Source: Adenophora triphylla var. japonica
Lineage: Eukaryota > Streptophyta > Magnoliopsida > Asterales > Campanulaceae
Assembly: GCA_022495995.1 (NCBI GenBank)
Contig: JAFEMH010002338.1
Coordinates: 62,001-126,000, forward strand
DNA: 64,000 bases
Direction of reading: 5' to 3'
Part shown: positions 43,388-55,117 of the stretch, in pieces
Layout of the letters: the number at the start of each line of letters is the position of its first letter
Numbering within the stretch: the stretch's first letter is position 1
Notes under the pieces: generated by a model
What the model saw: the letters and a program-made list of their open reading frames with translations, nothing else
Databases searched by the model: none
Told to the model about the DNA's origin: nothing
Translations under genes and position numbers: made by a program

Positions 43388-43640
43388 AGGTTCGGCCAGT
43401 GGTGGCCAAATTTTTCTCTATGGTTCGGCTGGGTCTGGCCGAAATATTTCAAAAATTCAGCCGTTACTGACCGAAAAACAGCCCAGATTCGGCAAACCAG
43501 AGCCGAAAAATTTTAAATTTTCGGTCGGGTGTGGCCGAACCATAACTGAATTTCGGCCGGGCGTGGCCGAACTGAATGTATTTTCGGTCACTGCGGCGAA
43601 TTTGAGCTACGAAACAGAAATGACATTTTTAACAAATTTA
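43388..43640. repeat. Degenerate repeats with TTCGGCC/GGCCGAA words
   Basis: Six or more irregular copies of TTCGGTCGGGTGTGGCCGAA-like units upstream of the MULE frame. On the minus strand they partly translate as FGQTQPNHREKFGH, so they may be 5' coding or leader sequence of H. Otherwise nothing seen. Confidence 0.45.
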
Positions 43641-43829
43641 AATGGTTAGAAAACTTACATTAACATTCGATGGTAGAGCATCCATGATGAGCCTGCTGAA
43701 TCTCTTGTCTTGGAACAATTGTGTATGAAATTTTTTTTTGGGAGATAAATGATGGTGAGAGGAAGAGGAGGGAAAGGGAGGTAATTTTTTTTTATGTAAA
43801 AAATAAAGAAGAAGTGATTAAGTAAAAAG

Positions 43830-43922
43830 GTGAAAATTGATGAGGGAGGGAGGGGGAAGGTGGTGAAAATTGATGAGGGAGGGAGGGGAAGGTGGTGAAA
43901 ATTGATGAGGGAGGGAGGGGGG
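43830..43922. repeat. Three tandem copies of a 33-35 bp purine-rich unit
   Basis: Unit GGTGAAAATTGATGAGGGAG followed by GGAGGGGAA; three copies in direct orientation. No gene. Confidence 0.8.
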
Positions 43923-44072
43923 TATACGGGTTTACTCAACAATTTTACGGGTTTATTTAACATTAGTGAATGAGGTGATAGATTTAGGGATAATTTTGTC
44001 ATTTCACTCGATGGCATTTTTGAAGATTCTAATTTACGAGTTTACTCAACAATTTTACGGGTTTATATAACA
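43923..44072. repeat. Pair of about 38-bp direct repeats
   Basis: GGTTTACTCAACAATTTTAC GGGTTTAT at about 43929-43956 recurs at about 44039-44066 with few changes, about 110 bp apart. It could be the end of an unrecognised small element. No frame. Confidence 0.5.
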
Positions 44073-44699
44073 ATTCTCAATCTATATTTGCCACTTCTTT
44101 TATCGGAAGAAGGAACATGATGATGTCAAAAACGTTCGAATCACTTCAAATCAGCAGCAAGTTGTATTTTGGATGATTTGAATAGCCTGAAAAAGGTGAA
44201 CATACACGTAAACTAAGTCGGGGCTTCACCGGCGAAGACCCTCCAGCGTAAGAGTAAGTATCCGTGTTTAGAGAGAGAAATCAGTTCACAAAAGTTTAGA
44301 GTCAAAAGATGTGTTACAAAAATAATGTGAATTATGACTTGTATTTATAGGCATAGCATTGTAGAATCTATGTTGTATAGGAATGCGTGTGAGATAATGT
44401 TATAATCATAGGGGGATTATAACTGTTCAACGTCCTTATTTGAGTAAGATTGGATAATAACAATCTGCATGTGCGCCTTCGAGGCGAGCTCCCGGCTTGG
44501 GTTGACGGCGGTGAAGTGGAGAGTAAGGATAGGAAAGCCCATCTCCTTGTATTATATAGAGATCGAGGACGGAGCTCCTCGCCTTTTGATGAGATTGTGG
44601 TCGGTATTGTCGAATACCTTGCTTGGCATATGATATGATGCCTGGTCGGCATGTATAATTGTTATGCCTTAGTCATTATTCGCTCTGCTATGTCTAGGT

Positions 44700-45403
44700 T
44701 GACATAGTGTGAATAATGAGGAAGCATGACGAGTAAAGGTAGGGAAAGCCCACTCCCTTTGTAGCACTTGAGACTTGTATGGATTATATTTTGGGCCCAA
44801 TCCATTGGGCCTTGCCCGACCTAGCCCATGTTCGTACCTCGGTTTATACCGTTCAGTGGCCCCCGACTTCATAGCTCGGCTGTGACGAGGAGGAAGTAGT
44901 TCTCTACCTCGGCTCAAAAGAATACGAACGGGGGCTTACATGTCATGAGGCGCTTCATTTCCCACCGTTTAATTCGTAGAATGATGGGTGCGTACATCTA
45001 GGTCTAACATTCGTCTTGAGAACCCACTAGAGCATTAATTGCAAGGGAAACGACGGCGTGTTTGCCCGGTTTTGACCCATACCCATTTCAGAATTTGGGT
45101 ATATAAGCCTAAACCCACTTCAATTTCAATCTTTTATCACCCTGAGTTTGAGAGAGAAATAGCAAGCTTCAAATCGCGAGGTTGTGCTCTTGATTTCTTG
45201 GTTAGATCAATTCATTGTGTTTGATTTTGTACACATTTTCTTCATCAACTTCGATTGAAAGGTATACTTTCTTCCTTTCCTTCTATTTTCTGCATATTTG
45301 TTTCGAATTTCTGGGTTTCTTGAGCATTGTTCTTGGTGGCCGCCATTGTCTTTCTGGGTTGAAGGTTTTCTTGAACCATCTTGTGTCTACTTCGTATTTA
45401 GAA
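44700..45403 (+). promoter_or_regulatory. Promoter and leader of the antisense gene of element I
   Basis: TATA-like GGGTATATAAGCC at about 45097-45109 is followed by a leader ending ATTGAAAG|GTATACTT (about 45261), a likely donor of a leader intron, before the ATG at 45404. GTAGGGAAAGCCCACTCCC at 44741 recurs near 48972. Confidence 0.5.
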
Positions 45404-48033
45404 ATGGCACGTACATGGAGGAGAATTCCCAACGCCCTATATTGTTACCACACCCAGAATCTTAGGGTTTACCAACGAACTGACGGTCCTTCGATGATGT
45501 TGATTTTAAATGAGATAGGGGAGATATTGACGAGGTACCAATCACCTCGAACCGACGTGAGATATCCTAGTCGGTTTAGGATTGACCGACTAGACATTGA
45601 GTCCCCAAATATTGTGTTGTTCCATGGTTGGACTGAGATCCTTGATCACATCAACCACTACTATCTGACGTCCGACCACCTGGAGCGACCTCCGTTGTTG
45701 GGTAAGGATCCCTCCTCGATTTTTCATAATAGGACGAGGAGGGATACTCTTCCTCGTCCCTCCTTTTGCCTTGGCCAAATTTTGACCTCTCTTCTTTTTG
45801 TTGTGCAGCTATGACTGGGAGGGGAACTGACTCTGCTCATCCTACTGGTCCCTCTACTTCGGGGAGGATCGTAGATGCATTCACCGAGGAAGCCAATGCT
45901 GGGGGCCGAGGTAGGACTTATACCCCTAGGCCTAAACCCATAAGAGAAGGGGAACCCATGATAGAGGAACTCCACTCTAGGTATGGGGTATCGAGGGATG
46001 AGTACCGCCTTAGTTACTTTCCCGGTGCCCCCCTTAAAACCGAGAAAGCCGTGAATGACTTCTATTATAGCCTGAACCATGTCCACTTCTTCTTTAAGCA
46101 GTTCCAATTGGGACTCCATCTTCCTTTGGACCACTTCATAAACGAATTCCTTGAGGATATGCAAGCCTTCCCGGCTATGCTAGTTTCCAATGCCCTGAGG
46201 TTCCTCACCGGCTTCATTGTCCTTTGCCGTAGCTTAGGTTTTGAACCCTGTCAGTCTGCCTTTCATCATTTCTTCACCGTCAAGGAGGATTCAAGACTTG
46301 TGGTGATAAGGGGTGATCCCAATCAACCCAAACTAATTTTTCCCATGTCAAGCAAGGTTTTGGGGTGGAATAACCATGTCATCAGAGTGGAGAGCCGACA
46401 AGCCTGGGAGTTTGCTACTCCCTCGGAGTACCCATGTGTGCCCGAGCAGGTATGGAGGCCTGAATGGAGTGGGCAACTAATTAAGAGGCTAAGGCAATTT
46501 GCCGAGGTAGGAACTATATGCTGGTCCACTCTGGAGGCCGACCAGAGGTATTATGTTCAGGCCGGGATCATGCCAGGCCCCTTGGACGGCCTAGTACCCA
46601 TGGTTCCAGTCGTGTGTGGGAACAGATTTCTGGACTGGAGGGTGCATCGCGGCTTTGTTTTTCATTCTTATTGTGAGACATGCAAACTTTACAAGGACAA
46701 GTGTTTGTTCGAGTACGGTGCAGTCGGCTGTAAATTTTTATCACTCCTCGTCTTTCTCACATGTGCTTTTTTTGTTCTGCTTTTTACTCTTCCTCTTAAT
46801 TCTACTAATTGTTCCTTCTCATTTTTGCAGATCTGACCGCCTAGCAAGAAAGGAAGATGACGGAAGAACTTATTGACCCCCAGGGATTGATGAAGTTGAG
46901 GAGGAGGACATCACGCTCATCAGCTCAAACTAAAAGATGGGATGATGCTGTTCATTGCCAAAATATCTTATCCACCAAGGATGAAGGGGCGTTGCCCTTG
47001 AAGTCGGTGGGGGGTGCTGCTACCTCCACCGAGGAAGGAAATGATGGGGAAGAGGCCCAAGCTGAAGTGGGTTAAAGTTCCCAAGTCCCTACCCCTAACG
47101 CCGAAGAAGCACTAAGACTAGCCGGTCTGACTGAGACCGTGGAGGCTGATGCCGGTGAGAGAAGCTCTGCCCAAAAGGGGCCAAGGGTGGACACCGTGTA
47201 GGAGTAACCTCCCTCTAAGAGAATTGCTGAATCTACCTTCGAGGAGGTCACTACTCAGCACGTGCGAACGTATACTGAACTCGAGCAGGTAGCTAAGAAG
47301 TTAGCCGTCTACCCAACAATCAGGGGTTCGAATGTGCTAGCTAGGAAGGGCCCCAAGCTCAGGCTAGGCCGGTCCATAGTTCATCGTTCAATGGACGAGG
47401 ATTTGCTCAAACATTTTATTGAGGCCAAGCCGAGCAGGGAGCATCTGGCCAATAGAAAGGGCCTCCTTCTGAGCAAGGTAACCCTCTCGCCACAACTTTC
47501 TTTTCCTTCTCGGTTTTATTATATTTGTAATTTCTTGCTAATAAATTCTATTTTCTTTGTTGTAGCTTGCCATAATGACTGCCTACGAGGCAATAAAAAG
47601 CTAAGCGACTGACGAGCACACGCAGAAGCTTGAACGCCAAATCGAGAAGAACAAGGCCGATCAGACCAAGGCTGTGGCTCTCCTCAAGTCTTTGAGGGCC
47701 GAGGTAGATGCCCAAAAAGTGGCCAAGGCAGAGGCAGAGAAAGCTGAGAAGATAGCCAAAGATGCTCTGGCCAAGGCCGAGGAGGCCGCCAAGTCCAGGC
47801 AAGCTGAGATTGAAAGGCTTCAAGCTGAACTAAGGAGAAACGGCGAGGAATTTGATGCTCGGTATAAACTGTTGGAGGCTGGTTTGCCTTCTAAAATTGC
47901 TGAGGCAATCTCCCAGTTCAAGGCCAGCTCGGGCATCAAACAAGCTATGGCCGACAAGACGACCACCATGTACTCCGATGGCTACCTCCATTTAGCCAGA
48001 AGGACGTGGTGGACCCAACTCATGCCGACGTAG
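45404..48033 (+). pseudogene. Transposase_28-like ('putative gypsy type transposon') protein with coiled coil, decayed
   Basis: Exon 1 is 45404-45701 (MARTWRRIPNALYCYH; donor G|GTAAGG). Exon 2 starts at 45809 after TTGTGCAG and joins in phase. It contains EYRLSYFPGAPLKTEKAVND, then QFQLGLHLPLDHFINEFLED and ALRFLTGFIVLCRSLGFEP, the pattern of the Transposase_28 family. Exon 3 begins near 46831 after TTTTTGCAG and has a TAG in DLTA-stop-QERKMTEELID. More stops occur near 47072 and 47200. The last part (47568-48033) is a heptad-rich Ala/Glu/Lys coiled coil (KVAKAEAEKAEKIAKDALAK). The family is known from gypsy elements; its role is unknown and, despite its name, transposase activity is not shown. 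Confidence 0.65.
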
Positions 48034-48559
48034 GCTTACTTGCCCATCTTGTCTGCTAGGATTCGTATGATGATCTAGCTCGTACTGGCCATACCTTGAT
48101 GCCATATTCTGATAATGCACTCAAGATCATTGCCGCCCAAGATGCACGGGAAGGCCGAGAGGCATTGGTCCTTCCTCCAGCTGATCCTCAGAACCTAAAT
48201 GCTTTAATAGAGAAGATACAGGATAAGTAGGACGAGGTCGAGGAGGCTCAAATCGAGCAGATCACGATCCTTGAAGCCGACGTGGATCAAGATGAGCTTT
48301 TCACAAAAGATGATCAGGCTTAGGGTTTTTCTTCTTATTTTGTAATACAATAGGGCTTCTGTACTTTGCTTTTATATCAATGTAAATTCTCTTTTCTATT
48401 ACTCATCGTCTTTTACTGCTTTGATATGAAAAGCGTTTGTTTTAATACTTATTTGTTGAATATTTGTATAAGTACATAACTGTTTTGGGAAGCCGAGAAA
48501 ATTCCTCTCGTAATTTAAGTTTTGTATTTTTTAAAACGAGGAAGCTCGTTCGATTTTAG

Positions 48560-48910
48560 ACACTTGGTAATTTTTGAAAGTTTAGTCATTAGGCCGAGGG
48601 AGGTTCCTCGTCATGACGCTTTGTTTGCTTGATTTTATCTCTCCATGACGAGGAAGGTTTCTCAGTCATAGATTTTAGTTATTTTTGACATTCACCTCTC
48701 TATGTCGAGGAAGGTCTTTCGGTCATAGGTCTTAGTTTTTTATGATTTGCCTCTCTATGTCGAGCAGGGTCGTTCGGCCATAGATCTTGGGAAATTTTTA
48801 ATGCTTTGCCTCTCTATGCCGAGGAGGGTTGTTCAGTCATAGGTCTTGGGCAATTTTTGATGTTTTACCTCTCTATGCCGAGGAAGGTCATTCAGCCATA
48901 GGTATTAGGC
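48560..48910. repeat. Tandem array of about 60-bp units, five to six copies (element I)
   Basis: Unit contains CCTCTCTATGCCGAGGAAGG then TCATTCAGCCATAGGT and a T-rich spacer. Copies are diverged. It lies downstream of the antisense gene, unlike the arrays of A-C, which lie upstream. Confidence 0.75.
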
Positions 48911-49013
48911 AATTTTGGTGAGAATTTATCCCTTTGAGGCCAAGGAGGAATCTCCTCGTTGACGAGCAAAGGTAGGGAAGGCCCACTCCCTTTCATCGTT
49001 TTGGTTCGTATCA

Positions 49014-49274
49014 ATGGGGAAGAGTAAGAAAAAGGTAATAGATGTAGATGTAACTTTGCCGAAGGGTTTTAGGTGCTTAGGGTTTATTCGGAATAGGGAA
49101 AATGAACAGTGTAACTTCATTGTGTCCTATACTAATGCTTTGAAGAGGAAAAATGCCTTCCCTCCAGGCGCCGAATTTCTAATCCCAACCGAGGCTTTTA
49201 GCACCGATTGCACATCTAATGAGTGGGTAGGGTTTTATGAGTACCCTTTCACCGTAGGTTTAAAATTCCCCTAA
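49014..49274 (+). pseudogene. N-terminal fragment of another Transposase_28-like protein
   Basis: 86 codons from MGKSKKKVIDVDVTLPKG to WVGFYEYPFTVGLKFP. The last motif matches the QFQLGLHLPL segment of 46095-46130, the start of the same domain. The frame ends at once, so only a fragment is left. Upstream sequence 48960-48995 repeats the GGTAGGGAAGGCCCACTCCC word of 44741. Confidence 0.45.
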
Positions 49275-50060
49275 AGAGCACTAATCTATTACATAAAAGA
49301 TAAACTATGGACTAATGGTAATACTTCTGCAGGATCAGAATGCCACAGATGTTTCAGCTTTTGCCCATCTGGAGTCTTCATCTTATAAGTTGCTTCCCCT
49401 CAAAGCAACTAGTCATTTCTCATTTACTAGGTCCAGGTCTAGCAGCCTATTGACCTTGTTATTTTGTTCGTCATAGTTTGAATTTTTTGTTGTAGTGATA
49501 GCCAATTCAAATGGTCCGTCTACGTCCTGCAGCTCTCCTTGTCTCAAGTCAGGGTCGGCCCCCCGAGTTCTGGCCGCTGATGAGATGAGGGGCAATATCT
49601 GGGATGGACGAAAATGTGTCATTGTTGTCACCCTTATGGAAGTATAGCATCTCAATTTCAACTAGTTCATCTACGTCATGCAGCTCTCCTTGTCTCAAGT
49701 CAGGGTCGGCCCCCGAGTTTTGGCCGCTGACGAGATGAAGGGCTATATCTGGGATGGAGAAAACTGTGTCATTTTCTTCAGGTATATCTAGGGTCATGTG
49801 GTCTTCGTTATCTGTTTCAAAAATTAGGTTGAGCCTAGAACTGGTGTTGGTAGTCTTTACAGACTTAGAGATTTTCATGTTTTCCTCCGGTGTGTCCACC
49901 TCCACCTTTCAAAATGTTTTTCTGCTCCTCATGACATGCTCCAATAAGTCCTTGGGGGTCACCCTCACACATCTGACTCCAGTACGTGTAGGGAATTTCA
50001 CTCGTTACTGAGGAAGGGAGGCGACCAACCCAAGTTTGCCTTAACTTGGAATGCCTAGGA
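49275..50060. repeat. Gene-poor stretch with a direct duplication of about 130 bp
   Basis: About 49515-49625 is repeated at about 49667-49772: both carry CAGCTCTCCTTGTCTCAAGT followed by CAGGGTCGGCCCC. Minus-strand frames (50131-49413) contain the duplicated peptide GADPDLRQGEL without a recognisable domain. Confidence 0.6.
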
Positions 50061-52548
50061 TGGTGTGAGGACCCCGACCCGGAACCTACACGTGTCCTGA
50101 GCTGGAGCGTCCTCAAACTAACCCAAATCACCTAAACTTTTTAAAACTTTGATTTAACTTTCAAACATAATCACAATTTACATAACCATTTCAAAATAAC
50201 TCCACTCCTCTCCACATTGGAGGAAGAGTTGACAAACTTTGAAAGTATTCATCTGTTTAGTTACAAAAGATTGTGGTTATAACGTAGAAATTAAAGTTTA
50301 TAAATACAAACTCCATAAAAAGGAATTATACCAAAATACACTTTCTACGCCAACCTATACATACCCCGACAATCCCCAAAATCTCTTCCAAACTCCTCTC
50401 CGCCCTTACTTGGCCGGTCCGCCTGTCTCGGGATCTAAAAACATTAAAGGGAGAGGGGTGAGAATAAATCTCAGCAAGCTATTATGAATGCAGCAATATG
50501 CCAAATAAGATGCAACACATAACAAGTTGCATATAACACATTGGAAAAGCTGTAAACACTTTACATTACCTCGGTTTACCTTTTCCCGTCTAAACACTAG
50601 TCGTACAACATTGGATATAAAATTTCAATCTTAGGTGAGCTGCTTAAGCAATACTCACATCTTATAAGACCCGTTTTTCAGGGAACCATATAAGATAGTA
50701 GCAACTCTGTAAGGCTTTTGGCTCAATACAGATGCTATAACCCCGACCTGTGGCCACAGGAGGGGACGGTCACAGATATAACATAATCCGATCACATTAG
50801 GTCACACTTCCATAATTGATCGTATTATGTTATACCCCCAACATCAGCTAATTAACACAATATCAAGCACATAATAGTTACTTGAAATAAAATCCACAAA
50901 GGGGATAAGCAATATAGCCACATGGTAAAATATACTCATGTTCAACCAATACCATAGTGCAACATTTATTTAACACACTATGCATAGTATAATCAATGAA
51001 TATGAACTCAAGTAAGGCAATAAGGTATCATCAACCCACCCTTCATAGTCATTATACAACAACACGTGACCTCTATAAAGGTCCAAGTTAATTCTACCAA
51101 GTTGGAATCACATTTGTCAAGTTGCCAAACTAGGCTGCCAAGCATTTTCTAAGTAATATTTAAAGTACTTCCCCAATTCTATTTTGATCACTTAAGATGT
51201 CATTGTGTAGCCAAAGTATTCTACTTTAATCTAAGTTAAAGAGATTTCATTTTGGTTCTAGTTTGATTAGGTTTAAACAGCTCTAAAGTTGATTCAATGT
51301 CACTGTGCCAGGCACGACTCGTGCCCCTTTGGCCTTTCTCAGATTCATGCGTCTCCTAGTGAGCACGACTCGTTACTTCCACATGGCACGACTCGTGCCT
51401 GAGGGCACGACTCGTGCCAATTCACCCTTAAGTTGATCAGAACGACTTGACTCCAATACCACGAGTCGTATCCACGAGTTGGCCATGGGCACGACTCGTG
51501 CCTAGGGGCACGACTCGTGCCTAGGGGCACGACTCGTGCCTAGGGGCACGACTCGTGCCTAGGGGCACGACTCGTGCCTAGGGGCACGACTCGTGCCTAG
51601 GCCAGAAACAGGCACCAACAGCAGCTCTAAGTCCCTATTTCAAGAAAACCCAAAATACACCCCATTTCACCTAATATCATACTTAAGCATTCCTAATCAC
51701 ATAAGATAGCTTTAATCTATTTAATTCTTGGTTGTTTTACTCATTAAACTACCCATTTCACCTTTAACTATCTATTCTCATTTAAACCATACTCTTGTTT
51801 CTTTGTCAACTTCCATGAACCTAAACCTTTCATCTAGGGTCATTAAACATTTCTCTACACCAAGAAAGGTTCCCAAGCACTCAACCAACAATGTGATAAC
51901 AATAACAGCATTCAATAGATCATGAACATTTAATGAAAGGAAGGGTCATAATAACTCACCTTAGAATTATAGGATGAAATGAGGATCTTCTTAGCTTGAT
52001 AAACTCTCCTAGTTGCCCCAAACACGAAAGTACAATTGGATTGGAAAATGGAGAAGAATTGAAGGCTCTAGGAACTTGAAAAGTGAAGCTTCAAGAAGGC
52101 TTCCATGGAAATTAGGAAGAAGGAAGAAGAGAATGATGAGGTGAAAGTGAGGAGGATGGAGGAGGTATGGAAGATTTTAAATAAAGCGAAGGAAGGGTGA
52201 GGGAATTAAGGGGGAAGCATGGCCCCCCTTACCACCTTAATTGAAGTCATTCCACAAAAGGCTATTAGGTCCTCCAAGTTTTATAGTAGTGAAACTAAAC
52301 CCCTTACTCTAATTTCTTTGCCCACACACTTAACCTCATTTCATACTTTATTTATTTTCTATTTTTATATTTCCCCCAAGATGCTTTATTTAGTTTCCTT
52401 TGCAATCCTAATGTTTTAAAATTATTTCCCCAACCATTTCATCTTAATATAAGAAATTAAAAACATAAATGAACACATAAGTTTTAATATTAATATTAAA
52501 AGCATATAATATGATACTAAAATTGTGCCTAGGGTTAGGGTCGTTACA
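50061..52548 (-). repeat. 3' LTR of chromovirus F
   Basis: On the minus strand it starts TGTAACGACCCTAACCCTAG at 52548, right after a polypurine tract AGGGGGAGTGAG (52560-52549), and probably ends at TGGTGTGAGG (50061), giving about 2.5 kb. The start is well supported; the far end is inferred from a TG start there and no second copy is available. It contains the palindrome array at 51311-51602. Confidence 0.6.
51311..51602. repeat. Palindrome array GGCACGACTCGTGCC in the chromovirus LTR
   Basis: A 15-bp inverted repeat, GGCACGA-C-TCGTGCC. Six copies in exact 20-bp period with TAGGG spacers (51488-51602), three more scattered at 51311, 51385 and 51404, and broken copies at 51362 and 51461-51480. 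Confidence 0.92.
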
Positions 52549-52582
52549 CTCACTCCCCCTTAAAGAAAATTCGCCCCGAATT

Positions 52583-53641
52583 TTAAAAAGACTTACTTGG
52601 ATGCTCAAACAACCAAGGGTATTTCGCTCTCATTTCAGACTCTAGCTCCCACGTTGCTTCCTTCACGGTGTGATTCTTCCATAGGATCTTCACTATCGGA
52701 ATGCTCTTAGTCCTCAACTCCTTAACTTGGAACTCTAAGACTCTCAACGGTTCTTCAACATAAGACATATTCGCTTGAATCTCATCGGGGGGAGAGCTCA
52801 AAATATGAGAAGGGTCATGACAATATTTCCTCAACATAGAAACATGAAACACATCATGAAGTAAAGAAAAAGACGGAGGTAACGCCAAACGGTAAGCCAA
52901 ATCCCCAATCTTCTCTAAAATCTCAAATGGACCAACGAACCTCAGAGCCAATTTACCCTTATTACCAAACCTTTTAATTCCCGTCCTCGGAGAGACCTTC
53001 AAGAATACGAAGTCACCCACCTGAAAAGATAAGTCCCGTCTTCTATTGTCAGCGTAGCTTTTCTGTCTACTCTGAGCCGTCTTCAATCTATCACGAATCA
53101 CCTTGATCTTCTTCGTAGAATCTCGAACCAAATCCGGGCCCCAAAGCCTTTCCTCACCAACCTCGTCCCAACACATCAGAGATCTACACTTCCTACCATA
53201 CAACGCCTCATACGGAGCCATCTCGATACTAGACTGATAACTGTTGTTGTAAGCAAACTCAACTAACGGTAGATGATCTTCCCACGACAATTGGAAATCC
53301 ATCACACAAGCCCGTAACATATCCTCAAGTATCTGAATGGTTCTCTCGGACTGACCGTCGGTTTGAGGATGAAACGACGTACTAAAACATAATTTAGAAC
53401 CCAAGGCTTCATGCAATGCTCTCCAAAATCTAGAAGTGAATCTCGGATCTCTGTCAGAAACAATGCTAACCGAAACCCCGTGAAGTCTAACAATCTCCTT
53501 CATATACAACAGGGCTAACTTCTCCATCGAGAACTTGGTCGACACCGGAAGAAAATGAGCCGACTTTGTCAATCTATCCACAATAACCCAAATAGCATCC
53601 ATCTTCTTCGCGGTAAGAGGCAAACCCGAAACAAAATCCAT
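52583..53641 (-). pseudogene. Chromovirus integrase core, C-terminal domain and chromodomain
   Basis: 352 codons, open from MDFVSGLPLTAKKMDAIWVI (first catalytic Asp) through IVSDRDPRFTSRFW (second Asp) and HPQTDGQSERTIQILEDMLR (Glu), so the DDE triad is intact. A GPFEILEKIGDLAYRLALP segment and HDVFHVSMLRKY follow. The last about 55 residues (PIVKILWKNHTVKEATWELE) form a chromodomain-like module that would target insertion to marked chromatin. The frame is cut from the zinc-binding part by a frameshift near 53645. Confidence 0.88.
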
Positions 53642-54578
53642 CGAGATCCCTTCCTATTTTCCACTCCGGAATATCCAATGGTTGAAGTAGTCTCGCCGGT
53701 CTTTGATGTTCGGCCTTGATTTGTTGACAAGTTAAGCACTTAGACACATAATTCGCAATTTCCCTTTTCATTCCATTCCACCAATATCCACGCTTCAAGT
53801 CTTGATACATTTTGGTACTACCCGGATGAATCGCAAATTTGGACTTATGACCATCCTCTAAAACACGCCTCTTGATTTCCGGTGATGAAGGAATGCAAAT
53901 TCTCCCTTGGAAGGTTAAAATACCATCTCTATTCAACGCAAATTCCCCGGCTTTTCCCTCTTGCACTTGATCTAAAATTTTCTTCAACTCCGGATCACTT
54001 TGTTGAGCTTCCTTCAAATCTCCATACAATGTAGGAACGGCTCGCATATTCGCAAATAATACTTCACTCCTCAACTCTTGGGTACTCAAAGCTGTCACAT
54101 AAGCCTTTTGGCTAATCGCATCCGCCACAACATTGGCCTTTCCCGAATGATAAGAAATTATACAATCAAAATCCTTCAAGAACTCTAGCCATCTCCTTTG
54201 TCAGTTATTCAACTCCTTTTGGGAAAACAAATATTTCAAACTCTTATGGTCGGTGAATATCTCAAATTTTGCCCCATAAAGGTAATGCTTCCACTTATGC
54301 AATGCAAACACAATCGCCACCAATTCCATGTCATGAGTAGGGTAATTCTGTTCCGCCGGTGATAACTTCCTAGAGACATACGCAATCACTTTCCCATTTT
54401 GCATTAGTACACATCCCAAACCTGCCTTCGAGGCATCACTATAAATCACAAAATTCTCACAACCATCCGGAAGGGTAAGAATATGAGCCGTTGTCAACCT
54501 CTTCTTCAACTCATTAAAACTTGCTTCACACTTGGAATCCCATACAAATGATACATCCTTTTGAGTCAACCTTGTCAA
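53642..54578 (-). pseudogene. Chromovirus RNase H and integrase zinc-binding domain
   Basis: 54578-54201 carries the RT connection and RNase [41 protein letters not shown] and [20 protein letters not shown] at about 54203-54201 replaces the expected CGA (QKELNN-stop). The frame then continues as MKDFDCIISYHSGKANVVAD and the HHCC region KFAIHPGSTKMYQDLKRGYW with CLTCQQIKAEHQRPA, ending near 53650 in a frameshift. Confidence 0.85.
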
Positions 54579-55117
54579 CGGAGTCGCAATTCGAGAAAAC
54601 CCTCAATGAACCTTCGATAATACCCCGCCAAACCAAGAAAACTACGAACCTCAGTCACAGTCAAAGGTTGCTTCCAATTAACCACGACTTCAATTTTTGG
54701 AGGATCCACGGAAATTCCCGAACTCGACACTACATGCCCCAAGAAAGAAATCCGCTCAAGCCAAAACTCGCACTTGCTGAACTTGGCATACAACTGCTTC
54801 TCACGAAGAACTGACAAGACAATCCTTAAATGCTTTTCATGCTCCTCTCGGGACTTAGAATAAACAAGGATGTCATCTATGAATACCACCACAAAGCTGT
54901 CAAGATAAGGCTTGAAAATACGGTTCATCATATCCATGAATACGGATGGAGCATTAGTCAACCCGAAAGGCATCACAACAAACTCATAATGACCATATCT
55001 CGTTCGGAAAGCTGTCTTGGCAATATCATCCGGTCTAATCTTCAACTGATGGTATCCGCTTCTCAAATAAATGTTTAGAGTAGATAACGGAACCCTGAAG
55101 TTGGTCGAACAAATCAT
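54575..55117 (-). pseudogene. Chromovirus reverse transcriptase, central part
   Basis: Contains [38 protein letters not shown], and the catalytic [19 protein letters not shown]. The first catalytic Asp (normally I-D-L-R-S-G-Y) reads I-Y-L-R-S-G-Y here, and one extra base at about 55080 separates this part from its N-terminus. A one-base loss near 54600 separates it from RNase H. Confidence 0.88.

Larger units (their letters stand above)
44160..49010 (-). mobile_element. Element I: decayed retroelement with an antisense Transposase_28-like gene
   Basis: 44160-44700 looks like an LTR read on the minus strand: a TATA box (about 44350-44338, CTATAAATAC), then CTTACGCTGGAGGGTCTTCG and AAGCCCCGACTTAG, words I associate with gypsy LTR ends. 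A spliced gene (45404-48033) follows on the + strand, and then a tandem array (48560-48910). This again is an antisense gene beside an LTR. Boundaries, PBS and a second LTR are not resolved. Confidence 0.4.

Noticed and set aside
45404..46836. Functional host gene with introns
   Set aside because: Clean splice sites and a long exon 2 look gene-like, but the family is known from gypsy elements and several in-frame stops follow in exon 3.
51488..51602. CRISPR array
   Set aside because: Units and spacers are all identical (20-bp period with constant TAGGG), which is a satellite-like array, and the context is a plant retrotransposon.
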